Shown: positions 37,186-45,409 of the stretch, piece by piece | Layout: each line of letters starts with the position of its first letter | How positions within the stretch are numbered: the first letter of the stretch is position 1 | NCBI RefSeq assembly: GCF_031180975.1 | Contig: NZ_JAPSLI010000001.1 | Span: 363,521 to 427,520, forward strand | DNA: 64,000 nucleotides | Reading direction: 5' to 3' | From: Microbacterium sp. | Lineage (GTDB): Bacteria; Actinomycetota; Actinomycetes; Actinomycetales; Microbacteriaceae | Translations under genes and position numbers: made by a program | Notes under the pieces: model-generated | The model's input: the letters and a program-made list of their open reading frames with translations, nothing else | The model's database searches: none | What the model was told of the DNA's origin: nothing

Positions 37186-37983
37186 TCAGCGGCCGGTGCG
37201 AGCGGATGCGGCGGCGAACGCGGCGATGCGTGCCGCGGCATCCGGAGTGTCGAACGACGCCCCGATCGTGACGGCCTCCTCCTCGAGCTGCTCGGCGAAT
37301 CCGCGCGCGGGCTGCGAGCGCACCAGACGCTTCGCCTGCCCGTACGCGGCGGCGGCGCCGGCCAGCCAGAAACGCGCAATCTGCTCGGCGCGGGCGCGGA
37401 CGGCATCCGCTTCCGCCTCGGCGTCGTCGGCCTCGACGACCTCCGCGGCGAGACCCCACTCCTGCGCCTCGGATGCCGTCAGCAGCCGGTCCTGCAGCAC
37501 GAGCTGCAGCGCGCGGCGCTCGCCGATCGCCCGGGCGAGCTGCGCCGAGACGGAGAGGTCGGGGGTGAGACCGATGTTCGCGTACAGGCTGCCGATCTGC
37601 GAGCGTCCGCCGACCACGGCGTAGTCGCTGCACATCAGAATGCCGAGCCCGCCGCCGGCCGTCGTTCCGTGCGCGGCGGCGACCACCGGGATCGCCGACG
37701 AGGTGAGCGCGAGGATGCCATCGTTGATCACGCGCGCGAACGCCGTCAGCTCGGCACCGGAGCCGGTGTTGGTCGCCATCTCTCGGACGTCTCCCCCGGC
37801 GCAGAACGCCCGCCCCCTCGCATCGATGAGGATCGCGCCGACATCGTCGCGCGACACCGCCTCGGTGGTGGCATCCCGCCACGCGTGGGCGACCTCGGCG
37901 TTGAACGCGTTGAGGCTCGCCGGCCGGTTGAGGGTGAGGCGCGCGAGGCCCTCGTCGACGGTGAACAGGACGGCGTCGCTCAT
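37186..37983 (-). CDS. Enoyl-CoA hydratase/isomerase family protein
   Basis: The 265-residue crotonase-fold protein has the oxyanion-hole segments FCAGGDVREM and GTTAGGGLGILMCSDYAVV, then GLTPDLS. The usual catalytic Glu of true hydratases (second one) sits where this protein has Asp or Ser, so isomerase or another crotonase reaction is possible. GGAG with good spacing precedes ATG 37983. Likely fatty acid or amino acid breakdown; no pathway neighbours help. Confidence 0.85.
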   Translation of the reverse strand: MSDAVLFTVDEGLARLTLNRPASLNAFNAEVAHAWRDATTEAVSRDDVGAILIDARGRAFCAGGDVREMATNTGSGAELTAFARVINDGILALTSSAIPVVAAAHGTTAGGGLGILMCSDYAVVGGRSQIGSLYANIGLTPDLSVSAQLARAIGERRALQLVLQDRLLTASEAQEWGLAAEVVEADDAEAEADAVRARAEQIARFWLAGAAAAYGQAKRLVRSQPARGFAEQLEEEAVTIGASFDTPDAAARIAAFAAASARTGR

Positions 37984-38031
37984 GGCGTCTCCTTCGATGC
38001 ACGGGTGCTGCTCGACCAGGGTATCCGCGGC

Positions 38032-38523
38032 TCAGACCTCGCCGAGCACGCGGGTGACGAACGCCTCCATCCGGCGGCGGGTGCCGTCCAGGCGCATGTC
38101 CGCCTGGCCCGGCGCGCGCACCTCGTTCGGTGCGAGCGGATGGGCGAGGCGGACGTTCTCGTGGCAGGACAGGTCCGCACAGATGTAGGTGCCCGCGCTG
38201 TCACCCCGGCGCCCCTTCTCCCCGCCGCGGCGGGCGGTGAACAGTGCCACCTGGTTGCCCGGCTGGAGCGTGTGGCAGATGTTGCACATGCCGGAGCGGG
38301 CGCGTCCCGGATCGGTCGAGCGGAGCAGGATGCCGAGCGCGCGGCCGTCGTGCTCGACGATCACGTACCCGCGGCGCGGAGAGCCTGGGTCACGCCAGGC
38401 GACGAAATCGAGGTAGTCCCAGTCGGCGACCAGAAGCGACACCGGCAGCTGCATCTGCCGGATCTCGTCCTCGTCGGCGTTCGCGATCGCTGCGCGGATC
38501 TCAACCTCGGTCAGAGCACGCAT
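38032..38523 (-). CDS. EF-G-binding (FBP/FusB-like) zinc-finger protein
   Basis: The 163-residue protein has a helical N-terminal domain and a C-terminal treble-clef zinc finger with CNICHT and CADLSCHENVR, the four-ligand pattern of the FBP C-terminal domain. FusB/FBP proteins bind elongation factor G and can free it from the ribosome, giving fusidic acid tolerance in staphylococci. Chromosomal actinobacterial members have not been shown to confer resistance. The cysteines and the arginine-rich face that contacts EF-G seem present. Confidence 0.82.
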   Translation of the reverse strand: MRALTEVEIRAAIANADEDEIRQMQLPVSLLVADWDYLDFVAWRDPGSPRRGYVIVEHDGRALGILLRSTDPGRARSGMCNICHTLQPGNQVALFTARRGGEKGRRGDSAGTYICADLSCHENVRLAHPLAPNEVRAPGQADMRLDGTRRRMEAFVTRVLGEV

Positions 38524-38633
38524 CGCCCCAGTCTATGCACGTGCCAACGGGGGCGGACCTGGCATCGCGCGCCTGGCATCCGAGGCGAAATCGTTTCGTG
38601 ACCGCGCGGGTGATTCGGGCGTATTGTGCGCTC

Positions 38634-38999
38634 ATGGGAAGAATCGAATACGACGGCGGCGGGTCCCACATCCCGATCGAGGACCGGGCTCTCGCGCACC
38701 TCAAGGTCGTCGTCGCGACGAAGCTGCGGCGCAACGAGAGCTTCACCCTCTCCTGGAAGCACGGCGAGGGCGACGAGCCGGGGCGTTCCACGATCTGGCT
38801 GCACCCGTCGATTCCGATCCGTTTCGTGTTCGAGGAGAGCGATCCGCCCGAGCTCAACCGCAACTGGATCGAGCGCCTGATGCACTCCGCCAACTCCAGC
38901 GGCGGCATCACCCTGGTCGACGAGATCGAGGCGATGGACGAGAGCGCCGCCGCCGAAGAGACCGGCGCGGCCGAGTCGACCGGCGAAGGAGAGGCGTGA
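38634..38999 (+). CDS. DUF7882-type small protein, copy 2
   Basis: The 121-residue paralogue of the gene at 33310 has IEYDGGG, IPIEDRALAHLKVVVATKLRRNESF, RSTIWLHPSIPIRFVF and NRNWIERLMHSANSSGGITL, with an acidic Glu/Ala tail in place of the Pro tail. TATTGT ends about seven bases before the ATG, so the message may be leaderless. Function unknown; the conserved DRAL and NxxWIE motifs are the parts to test. Confidence 0.8.
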   Translation: MGRIEYDGGGSHIPIEDRALAHLKVVVATKLRRNESFTLSWKHGEGDEPGRSTIWLHPSIPIRFVFEESDPPELNRNWIERLMHSANSSGGITLVDEIEAMDESAAAEETGAAESTGEGEA

Positions 39000-39027
39000 G
39001 GCCAGAACGAAGGCCGAGGACAGGGGC

Positions 39028-39468
39028 TCAGTTCTGGATGCTGTTCGTCTCCGCGCGTCGCAACGCTCGCAGCTGATCCTGCGGAGGTCGGGACCGTCCA
39101 GGAAACGCGGTGAACCGGCACACCGCCGCGATGCCGGCGACCGTCGGCCGCACGAGTGCTCCTTCCCGCCGGACCAGCTTCATGTCGATGAGCAGTTCGA
39201 TCCGCCGTTGCAGTCGGCTGGCGCGGAACGGACCGGCCAGCGGCCCCTCGGCGAGCAGCGCCTCGACGGTGAGCGGCTTGAGTCGGGCCAGTTCGTGATC
39301 GACGAGGACGAGCAGCACGTCGCGCAGCGAGCCCTGCAGTGCGACGCCGTAGTCCTCGCCGCGGCGCAGCTCGTCATCGATGCTGAGGTCGAGCGCGGCT
39401 CGCCTGGTGAGCCGCGGCGGCTGGTGCGTCTCCCGGCCCGTGGGCGCACTCGTCTCGCAGTCGGTCAT
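39028..39468 (-). CDS. Hypothetical protein, winged-helix-like
   Basis: The 146-residue protein is mostly helical: LRDVLLVLVDHELARLKPLTVEALLAEG, then RLQRRIELLIDMKLVRREGALVRPT, which reads like the recognition helix and wing of a winged-helix domain. No clear family. The start is uncertain: ATG 39468 has no Shine-Dalgarno, and ATG 39498 in the same frame is possible. It is divergent from the HNH pseudogene. Confidence 0.55.
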   Translation of the reverse strand: MTDCETSAPTGRETHQPPRLTRRAALDLSIDDELRRGEDYGVALQGSLRDVLLVLVDHELARLKPLTVEALLAEGPLAGPFRASRLQRRIELLIDMKLVRREGALVRPTVAGIAAVCRFTAFPGRSRPPQDQLRALRRAETNSIQN

Positions 39469-39520
39469 GACTGTGAGACGCGGAAGAGCCCGAATCATTA
39501 CGCGAAAGGTTTGCGTTGCT

Positions 39521-39547
39521 GGGTCCCTGAGCTCGCCGAAGGGCCCC
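39521..39547. repeat. Family A repeat
   Basis: TCCCTGAGCTCGCCGAAGGG with matching flanks lies between the divergent winged-helix-like gene and the HNH pseudogene. Confidence 0.7.
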
Positions 39548-39627
39548 AGGAGGGCACCGCCGATTCCCCCGGTGATCAGCCGATCCCGCCCCCGACCAAT
39601 GTCGGTGGCCCCGTGTTCAATGGAGGT

Positions 39628-41080
39628 ATGGAAAGCAGTGCCGCAATCCTCGATCGGGTCGTCGCAGACCTCGATCGGGTGCTCGCATCGGCTCGGTCGG
39701 GGGCGCTCGGCACGGCATCCGATATCGAGAAGATGGACCTGCTGCGGACCGCAGGCGACGTGCTGCGGCGAGTGGAGGCGCTGATCGTCGAGACGGTCGC
39801 GAACGTCGACGGGCGTCCCGCCGGCGGCGGGGTGCAGACCTTCCCCGCCCGGTTCGGATGCCGGAACATGAACGAACTGCTGCAACGGGTGCTGCGCACC
39901 GACGCGGCGGGCGCCAGCCGGGTCGTGAAAGCCGCCGCGGCCGTGCACCGCGACACCGATCTCACCTCGGGAGACCCGCTGCCGCCGCTGGGCCGCGATG
40001 CGGGCGGCGCTGCTGGACGGCGTGGTGGGCATCGCCGGGCTGCTGGCGGCGACGACCCCGCTGGATCAGGCCGGCGGCCGGATCGAATGCGAGCAGCGAC
40101 TGAAGGCCGACGATCTGCTCGCTGATCTGGCACGCGGCCTCCCCGAAGCGGCGGCCGGCTCCGATGACGCGGCCATGCCCGCACCGCCGGCGACACCGGA
40201 GGATCTCAAGCAGTACGCGCACGTGCTGCGGACCTACCTCGACCCCGACGGCGCCGAACCCAGCGAGTCACGGGCGATGCGGCAGCGGTACCTGTCCATC
40301 GGCCGATTGCGCGACGGGGTGTACCCGATCCGCGGTAACCTGCTGCCCGAAACCCTGGCGCAGCTGCAGATGATCTTCGACGCGCAGCTCAACCCGTAGA
40401 CCGATGGCCCTCCCCCACCGGCCGGCGTGGCGTTCACCGACGCCGACGAGCCGGACGGTGACGAGGACCCGTTCAACTCCGATCCGCGCAACGTGATCGA
40501 CGGGCGCACCCGCGGCCAGAAGCAGCACGATGCCCTCGCTTTCGCTCTCGGCATCGCCGCCCGTCACCACGACATGCCCACGCTCGGCGGGGCAGCGGCC
40601 ACCCTCGTCGTGCACGCCGACATCACGGCGCTGGCCTCCGGCGAGGGATGGGCCGAGATCGCCGGAGTGGAAGAACCCGTGCCGATCGCGGTGGCGACGC
40701 ACACCGCGTGCACCGGGGCGATACAGCGGGTGATCACCGACGAGGGCCGCATCGTCGGGATCACCGTCACCGACCGGGTCTTCAACGCCCATCAGCGGCG
40801 GGCGATCGCCCTGCGTGACAAGGAATGCCTGATCCCCGGATGCCACGTGCCGGCGACCTGGTGTGAAATTCACCACGTGATCGAGCATTCCCGGGGCGGG
40901 CCGACCTGCACCGACAACGGTGTTCCGCTCTGCTGGTACCACCACCGCACCATCGACACGAACGGCTGGGAGATCCGCGTCGTCGACGGGCTGCCCCAGA
41001 TCCGCGGCCTCGCCTGGTGGGACCCCCTGCAACGATGGCGCACTCCGCGCCCGACCCTCGAGGGACTCGTCCTGGCCTGA
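39628..41080 (+). pseudogene. DUF222/HNH endonuclease (13E12-like), frameshifted and interrupted
   Basis: The gene begins at ATG 39628 (GGAGG just before) with the DUF222 N-terminus. Near 39980 the homology moves to another frame (RWAAMRAALLDGVVGIAGL reads in frame 2), a one-base loss or equivalent. In that second frame a TAG at 40397-40399 interrupts it, and the same frame resumes with DADEPDGDEDPF to the end. The C-terminal HNH motif CLIPGCHVPATWCEIHH with LCWYHHRTID is intact. Two independent lesions make a pseudogene more likely than an error. The family is a multicopy, mobile-looking group in Actinobacteria. Confidence 0.88.
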
Positions 41081-41120
41081 CCGCGGACTGCGAGCCCGAT
41101 GGCGCAGTCGTTCGCGTGCC

Positions 41121-41206
41121 CCGGCGCGTGTCCCTTCGCTCGGACTTGTGCGCTTCCCTCGGATCGAAAGCGCGGATGCCGTCCGCGCGAACCGCACATC
41201 GCCGAG
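41121..41206. repeat. Family E direct repeat, left copy
   Basis: This 86-bp element (core TCGGACTTGTGCGCTTCCCT) matches the copy at 52178-52250 in the same orientation. It has a 13-bp extra piece, GCGCGGA-like, after CCCTCGGAT. It sits in the 41081-41253 gap between the HNH pseudogene and the end of the fructan operon. Confidence 0.85.
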
Positions 41207-41253
41207 CCAAGATCCGGCGCTCGGAGCCAAGAGCTCGCTGTGCCGGCGAGAGA

Positions 41254-42792
41254 TCAGCGTGGCGTCGTCGAACCGGCGAACGCATCGCCCGTGGCGCGCG
41301 GTACTCCTGCCGCCGGGACCTCGGCGACAGCGATCCGTTCTACTCGAACCGTGCCGCCTACTCCCTCGATCGACAGGATCCGTCCACCCTGAGGGGCGAT
41401 CAGATCCGTGAGCACACGAGTGCCCCCTTCAGCGAACACCTCGACCGAGGCGCGGTCTACCCACACCTCCAGGTCGACCGTTCGACCTCCGGCGTACGGC
41501 ATGACCTCGGCGCTGCCGAAGAGAGCGTGGACGCCCTCAGCCCCGGACCGGCGATCCAGGGTCAGCGACTGCGCCGCGCGGTCGAGCGTGAGCACCACCC
41601 CGCCGTCACCGGCGTTGTCGGCGTGCATCCGCAGCGCAAAACCGTCGGCATCCAGCACATCCACACGCAAGGAGATGCGCCCGGCAGTAGGGGTCGCGCC
41701 GAGCCCGGTCGACGAGCCCACCAGCACGTCCGACGCGACGACGCGCTCATCTTGCACAGGTGCGATCGGGCGCTGCCGCAGCCGCAATCTGCCATCGACC
41801 GTGGTGAGAGAGAGACGTCGCGGAAGCGTCATCATCGCGCTCTGAAGCGGCCCGTCGGTGTAGGGCAGTCGGTGCGCGTAATCCCAGTTGGACATCCAGG
41901 CGATGAGCGTCCGCTCATCCGGTGCGAGCCCGTCGAACGTGACACCCGCGTAGCAGTCACGCCCGTAGTCCAGCCAGGCCACCTGCTCGCCCGTCGCACC
42001 GTCATCCGGGGTGAAGGTCACGCCGTCGAAATGCCCGATCACATACTGGGTACCGGAGCCGCCCGCGACACCGCCGGGATTGAGGCTGATCAGAAGCACC
42101 CAGCGCACATCCGACTCATCGCCGTCGACAGCGAGCGGGAAGAGGTCGGGGCACTCCCACACACCGTCCACCGCTCGCGCCGGGCCGAATGCCGACAGGA
42201 AACTCCATGTGATGAGGTCGTCCGAGCGGTGCAGCAGAACCTGACGGTCGACCGCCTCCACCGCCACCATCACCCAGTAGCCGCCATCCGCTCCTTCGTA
42301 GCGAAACACCTTGGGGTCCCGGAAGTCAGTGGTGCCGCGATCCAGCACGGGATTGCCCGAGTACTTCGTCCACGTCATCCCGTCGTCAGTGCTGTACGCG
42401 AGTGCTTGCGCCTGGCGGCCCGGGTTGCTTGAGGCGAGCGTGTAGAAGGCGACGAGGGCGGGAGATTCGTCGGTTCCCAGACCGGAGGTGTTTCCGACGT
42501 CCAGGACGATGGAGCCGGAGAAGATCTGCCCGTCATCGTCGGCGGTGATGGCGACGGGGTGATGCTCCCAGGTGACGAGATCCGCGCTCGACGCATGCCC
42601 CCAGCTGATGTGCGCGTGATCGGACCCGTACGGGTTGCACTGGTAGTAGAGGTGATGGCGCCCCTTGTGGAAGACGAGTCCGTTCGGATCGTTCATCCAG
42701 TTCCGCTCGGGAGCGAAATGCAGCAGCGGGCCGAGTTCAGAGTCGTGGATCACGCGTGGTTCCTTGAGCGTCGATTCGAGGGGGGATGTCAT
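41254..42792 (-). CDS. GH32 beta-fructosidase, internal start
   Basis: Starting at ATG 42792 this reading gives a 512-residue enzyme without a signal peptide. It has WMNDPNGL (nucleophile Asp), DFRDPKVF and the acid/base Glu in WECPDLFPL, then a C-terminal beta-sandwich to about residue 500. It would cleave sucrose, fructo-oligosaccharides or levanbiose inside the cell. GGAG seven bases before the ATG supports independent translation. The ATGA at this point is also the stop of the permease remnant, so it was probably the native operon junction. Confidence 0.85.
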   Translation of the reverse strand: MTSPLESTLKEPRVIHDSELGPLLHFAPERNWMNDPNGLVFHKGRHHLYYQCNPYGSDHAHISWGHASSADLVTWEHHPVAITADDDGQIFSGSIVLDVGNTSGLGTDESPALVAFYTLASSNPGRQAQALAYSTDDGMTWTKYSGNPVLDRGTTDFRDPKVFRYEGADGGYWVMVAVEAVDRQVLLHRSDDLITWSFLSAFGPARAVDGVWECPDLFPLAVDGDESDVRWVLLISLNPGGVAGGSGTQYVIGHFDGVTFTPDDGATGEQVAWLDYGRDCYAGVTFDGLAPDERTLIAWMSNWDYAHRLPYTDGPLQSAMMTLPRRLSLTTVDGRLRLRQRPIAPVQDERVVASDVLVGSSTGLGATPTAGRISLRVDVLDADGFALRMHADNAGDGGVVLTLDRAAQSLTLDRRSGAEGVHALFGSAEVMPYAGGRTVDLEVWVDRASVEVFAEGGTRVLTDLIAPQGGRILSIEGVGGTVRVERIAVAEVPAAGVPRATGDAFAGSTTPR

Positions 42793-43764
42793 TTGCCCGC
42801 TCCGGCCGTCAGGCCTTCGCGGAGCGGCTTCTGGCCGAAGCTGCTCACCAGGGCGGGGATCATCGACAGCACGGCACCGGCGAGACGTCGACTCCGGCGT
42901 GCGCAACAGGCCGCCTTCCGCGCGGCAAGTGGCGGCGGCGACGTCCATCGCCCGCCTCAGCACGACGGCCCAGTCGTGACCGGACGTCGGCCCTGCTTCC
43001 ACCAGCGCGGCGGCGACAGCGGCGAGCGTGGCATCTCCCGCTCCGACGGTGTCGATCACGGGGCCGGGCAGGGCAGAGATCGGCGCCGTGACCGTTCCCG
43101 CGTCCGTCTCGATCACCGCGCCCTGGGCGCCGGCCGTCGCGAGGACCGCCGGCACTCCGAGCGCACGCAGGCGGCTCCGCAGACCGTCGAGATCGTCGTC
43201 GTAGAGCAGAGCGGCGTCGTCGGCGCCTACCTTCACGAGGGCCGCCCTCGGCGCCATCCGCTCGAAGCCCCGCACGAACGCCGCGCGATCGCTCAACATG
43301 CCCGACCGGGGGTTGGGATCGACGGCGACCCGGGTGTCGCCCAGGGCGTCGATCAGAGCGTCCACCTCGGCAACCCGATCAAACGGGAAGCAACTGATCG
43401 CGACGAGCGCCGCGCCGTCGATCGCCGCACGCGCCTCGTCTGAGTAGCGGATGCTGCGACCGCGGGCCGCCTCGTTGAAGACGTAGACCGGCTCGCCGTT
43501 CGCGGCGCGTTGCACGATCGCGCGCGAAGTCCCCGACGGCGCGTCGCTGGCGATCAACCTGACGTCGTAGGCGCTGAGGTGGTCCCGGATGCGCGCGCCC
43601 GCGTCGTCGTTCCCGACCATGGCGATCAGGGTCGTCCGCACACCCAGACGCCGCAGCCCGACCGCCACGTTCAGCGCCGCCCCGCCGACGAACTCCCGCA
43701 CCCCGTGATCATCGTGGATCTCGTCGATGAGTGCGTCGCCGATGACCACCGCTTCGCCTGCCAT
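41254..43764 (-). CDS. PfkB sugar kinase reading in frame into GH32 (fused ORF)
   Basis: One uninterrupted frame of 836 codons begins at ATG 43764 after GAGGAGGAA. Residues about 1-292 are a PfkB (ribokinase-type) kinase, probably fructokinase: GGAALNVAVGLRRLG, the Asp in DPNPRSGM and the active site DTVGAGDATLAA. Kinase homology ends at LLRTPES; about 30 unrelated residues follow, then the GH32 domain from Met 325. Read in another frame, those 30 codons give LAGAVLSMIPALV and EGLTAGAGK-stop, the C-terminus of a CUT1 sugar permease. So a deletion appears to have joined pfkB to the end of a lost permease gene. Whether a real fusion protein is made is not known. Confidence 0.78.
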   Translation of the reverse strand: MAGEAVVIGDALIDEIHDDHGVREFVGGAALNVAVGLRRLGVRTTLIAMVGNDDAGARIRDHLSAYDVRLIASDAPSGTSRAIVQRAANGEPVYVFNEAARGRSIRYSDEARAAIDGAALVAISCFPFDRVAEVDALIDALGDTRVAVDPNPRSGMLSDRAAFVRGFERMAPRAALVKVGADDAALLYDDDLDGLRSRLRALGVPAVLATAGAQGAVIETDAGTVTAPISALPGPVIDTVGAGDATLAAVAAALVEAGPTSGHDWAVVLRRAMDVAAATCRAEGGLLRTPESTSRRCRAVDDPRPGEQLRPEAAPRRPDGRSGQMTSPLESTLKEPRVIHDSELGPLLHFAPERNWMNDPNGLVFHKGRHHLYYQCNPYGSDHAHISWGHASSADLVTWEHHPVAITADDDGQIFSGSIVLDVGNTSGLGTDESPALVAFYTLASSNPGRQAQALAYSTDDGMTWTKYSGNPVLDRGTTDFRDPKVFRYEGADGGYWVMVAVEAVDRQVLLHRSDDLITWSFLSAFGPARAVDGVWECPDLFPLAVDGDESDVRWVLLISLNPGGVAGGSGTQYVIGHFDGVTFTPDDGATGEQVAWLDYGRDCYAGVTFDGLAPDERTLIAWMSNWDYAHRLPYTDGPLQSAMMTLPRRLSLTTVDGRLRLRQRPIAPVQDERVVASDVLVGSSTGLGATPTAGRISLRVDVLDADGFALRMHADNAGDGGVVLTLDRAAQSLTLDRRSGAEGVHALFGSAEVMPYAGGRTVDLEVWVDRASVEVFAEGGTRVLTDLIAPQGGRILSIEGVGGTVRVERIAVAEVPAAGVPRATGDAFAGSTTPR
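42789..42886 (-). pseudogene. Remnant of a CUT1-type ABC permease C-terminus
   Basis: In the frame ending with TGA at 42791-42789, about 30 codons read LAGAVLSMIPALVSSFG and KPLREGLTAGAGK, close to the end of MalG/MsmG-type permeases. The pfkB homology stops at about the point where this begins (42885-42893). Call made by eye. Confidence 0.6.
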
Positions 43765-43795
43765 CAGGGGTTCCTCCTCGCCGGCCACCTCGGCG

Positions 43796-45409
43796 TCACA
43801 GCGCGATCTCGCGGATCGTGAGGTCCTGGAACGTCGCCGACCCCTCGTGCACGTACAGACGGATGCCGTCATCCCCCGACAACGGGAAGACTCGATGCGA
43901 ATGCACCGTGCGCCCGTCGTCGAGGAACAGCTCCACACTGGTGCGATCGACGAGCAGCCGCACCTTCAGCCGGCCGGCGGCCGGATCGATGGGCGTCTGG
44001 GATTCCCCGCCCGTCGGATTGATGGTCGGACGGCGGTTCACATATGCGTATGAGCCGCGGAGGAAGGCGCCTGCTGCGACGTGTCGTCCCCCGCCCGGCG
44101 CCCGGCACACCTCCAGCCCGATGTTAGCCGGAGCCGCTGCCGGGTCCCACACCAGCTCGGCGGTCAGGTCGTACGCGCCGGAGCGGATGTCGAGATCGCG
44201 CGTCCCCTGCACCGTGACGTCGCCCAGTCGGTGCGTTCGCGTCGCGTACTCCGTGAGCGCGGCCGGCGGCGCCGAGTGCAGCCGGTAGCCCTCGTCCGCT
44301 GCGACGAGGGTCAGCTCGCGCACGATCATGTCGTCGCCGTTGTAACCGTCGGTGGCGAGCGTGGGCGTGTTGTGGGGATAGTCCCAGAAGTTGGCCCAGC
44401 CGATAGCCCGCCGCAGCGAGGGGTTCTCCGACCCGGAGGCGTCGTGATCCGGGTAGGTCACAGCACCGTAGAAGTCGAAGCCCCAGTCGAGCCACCGCGG
44501 CTCGTCGCGGTCGGGCAGGAACGTCGTTCCGTTGAACCGGCCGGTCCAGTACGCGTACGTCGCGGGGAGGCCGCGCCCCTTGCCGTTCGCGCTGACACCG
44601 AGCACCCACTGAGACGTGCCGTCGTCCGCCGTCATCCGGAAGACGTCCGGGCACTCCAGCAGGCCGATATCGGTGCGCACGAACTCGCCGGTGCGGGTCC
44701 AGGACTTCAGATCGGCCGAAGCATAGAAGCCGATCCGGTCGCCCTCGGCATTCGCCATCGACCATCGCTCCCGGTCGGCATCCCACATCACCTTCGGGTC
44801 CCGGAAGTCGTGCACGCCGGGGTTCGGCAGAGCTGGAGCGAGATCACCGGCGGCGAAGCTGCGTCCGCCGTCCGTCGAGTACCAGAGGTATTGCGCCTGG
44901 CGCCCCTGCGGCGCCTGCGTCACCAGGGCGATGATGGCGCCCTTCCCGTAACCGGCTGTGTCATGCTCATCCACGACGAGGCTCCCCGACCAGCAATCAC
45001 CGTTGCTGTTGGAGAACTTCGGGATGGCCACGCCGCGGTCGCGGAACTTCACGTGGTCCGTCGTCGTCGCGAGCCGCCATGCCGTGCCGGCCCCGCCGTC
45101 GACGTAATCAGCGTTGTACAGGTAGTAGTACAGGTACTCGCCGTCGACGAAGATCGGGCGTTGCGGGTCGTTCTTCCAGTTGTCCGGCACACTGAAGTGG
45201 TACGCGGGACGACTGCGCTCACGCGCGGCCGCACTGCCGGTGCCGACGCCGTTCGCGGTGGAGATTCCGTTGGCCGAAGAGGCTCCTCCCGCTGGATCGG
45301 CTGCCGAAGCCGGGACCGCGGGCGAGCAGATCGTTCCGACGGCTGCGACCCCAACGCCCGCCAGCAGGTTCCTGCGAGTCATACCGTGTGCCTGTTCCTT
45401 CTCTGTCAT
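43796..45409 (-). CDS. Tat-secreted GH32 enzyme, levan- or fructan-acting
   Basis: The 537-residue protein has a Tat signal, GMTRRNLLAGVGVAAVG, and the mature GH32 fold: the nucleophile in NWKNDPQRPIF, HDFRDPKVMW and LECPDVFR for the other two acids, then a beta-sandwich. The variant NDPQRP instead of NDPNG is shared, to my memory, with levanbiohydrolase/levan fructotransferase-type enzymes, so release of levanbiose or DFA is plausible; this needs comparison. AGGAGGGTG sets the ATG at 45409, which overlaps the ATPase stop (ATGA). It would begin extracellular breakdown for the importer encoded upstream. Confidence 0.87.
   Translation of the reverse strand: MTEKEQAHGMTRRNLLAGVGVAAVGTICSPAVPASAADPAGGASSANGISTANGVGTGSAAARERSRPAYHFSVPDNWKNDPQRPIFVDGEYLYYYLYNADYVDGGAGTAWRLATTTDHVKFRDRGVAIPKFSNSNGDCWSGSLVVDEHDTAGYGKGAIIALVTQAPQGRQAQYLWYSTDGGRSFAAGDLAPALPNPGVHDFRDPKVMWDADRERWSMANAEGDRIGFYASADLKSWTRTGEFVRTDIGLLECPDVFRMTADDGTSQWVLGVSANGKGRGLPATYAYWTGRFNGTTFLPDRDEPRWLDWGFDFYGAVTYPDHDASGSENPSLRRAIGWANFWDYPHNTPTLATDGYNGDDMIVRELTLVAADEGYRLHSAPPAALTEYATRTHRLGDVTVQGTRDLDIRSGAYDLTAELVWDPAAAPANIGLEVCRAPGGGRHVAAGAFLRGSYAYVNRRPTINPTGGESQTPIDPAAGRLKVRLLVDRTSVELFLDDGRTVHSHRVFPLSGDDGIRLYVHEGSATFQDLTIREIAL

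Noticed and set aside
39970..40000. Programmed frameshift in the DUF222/HNH gene
   Set aside because: No slippery run or stimulator is evident and a second lesion (TAG 40397) follows, so decay is simpler.
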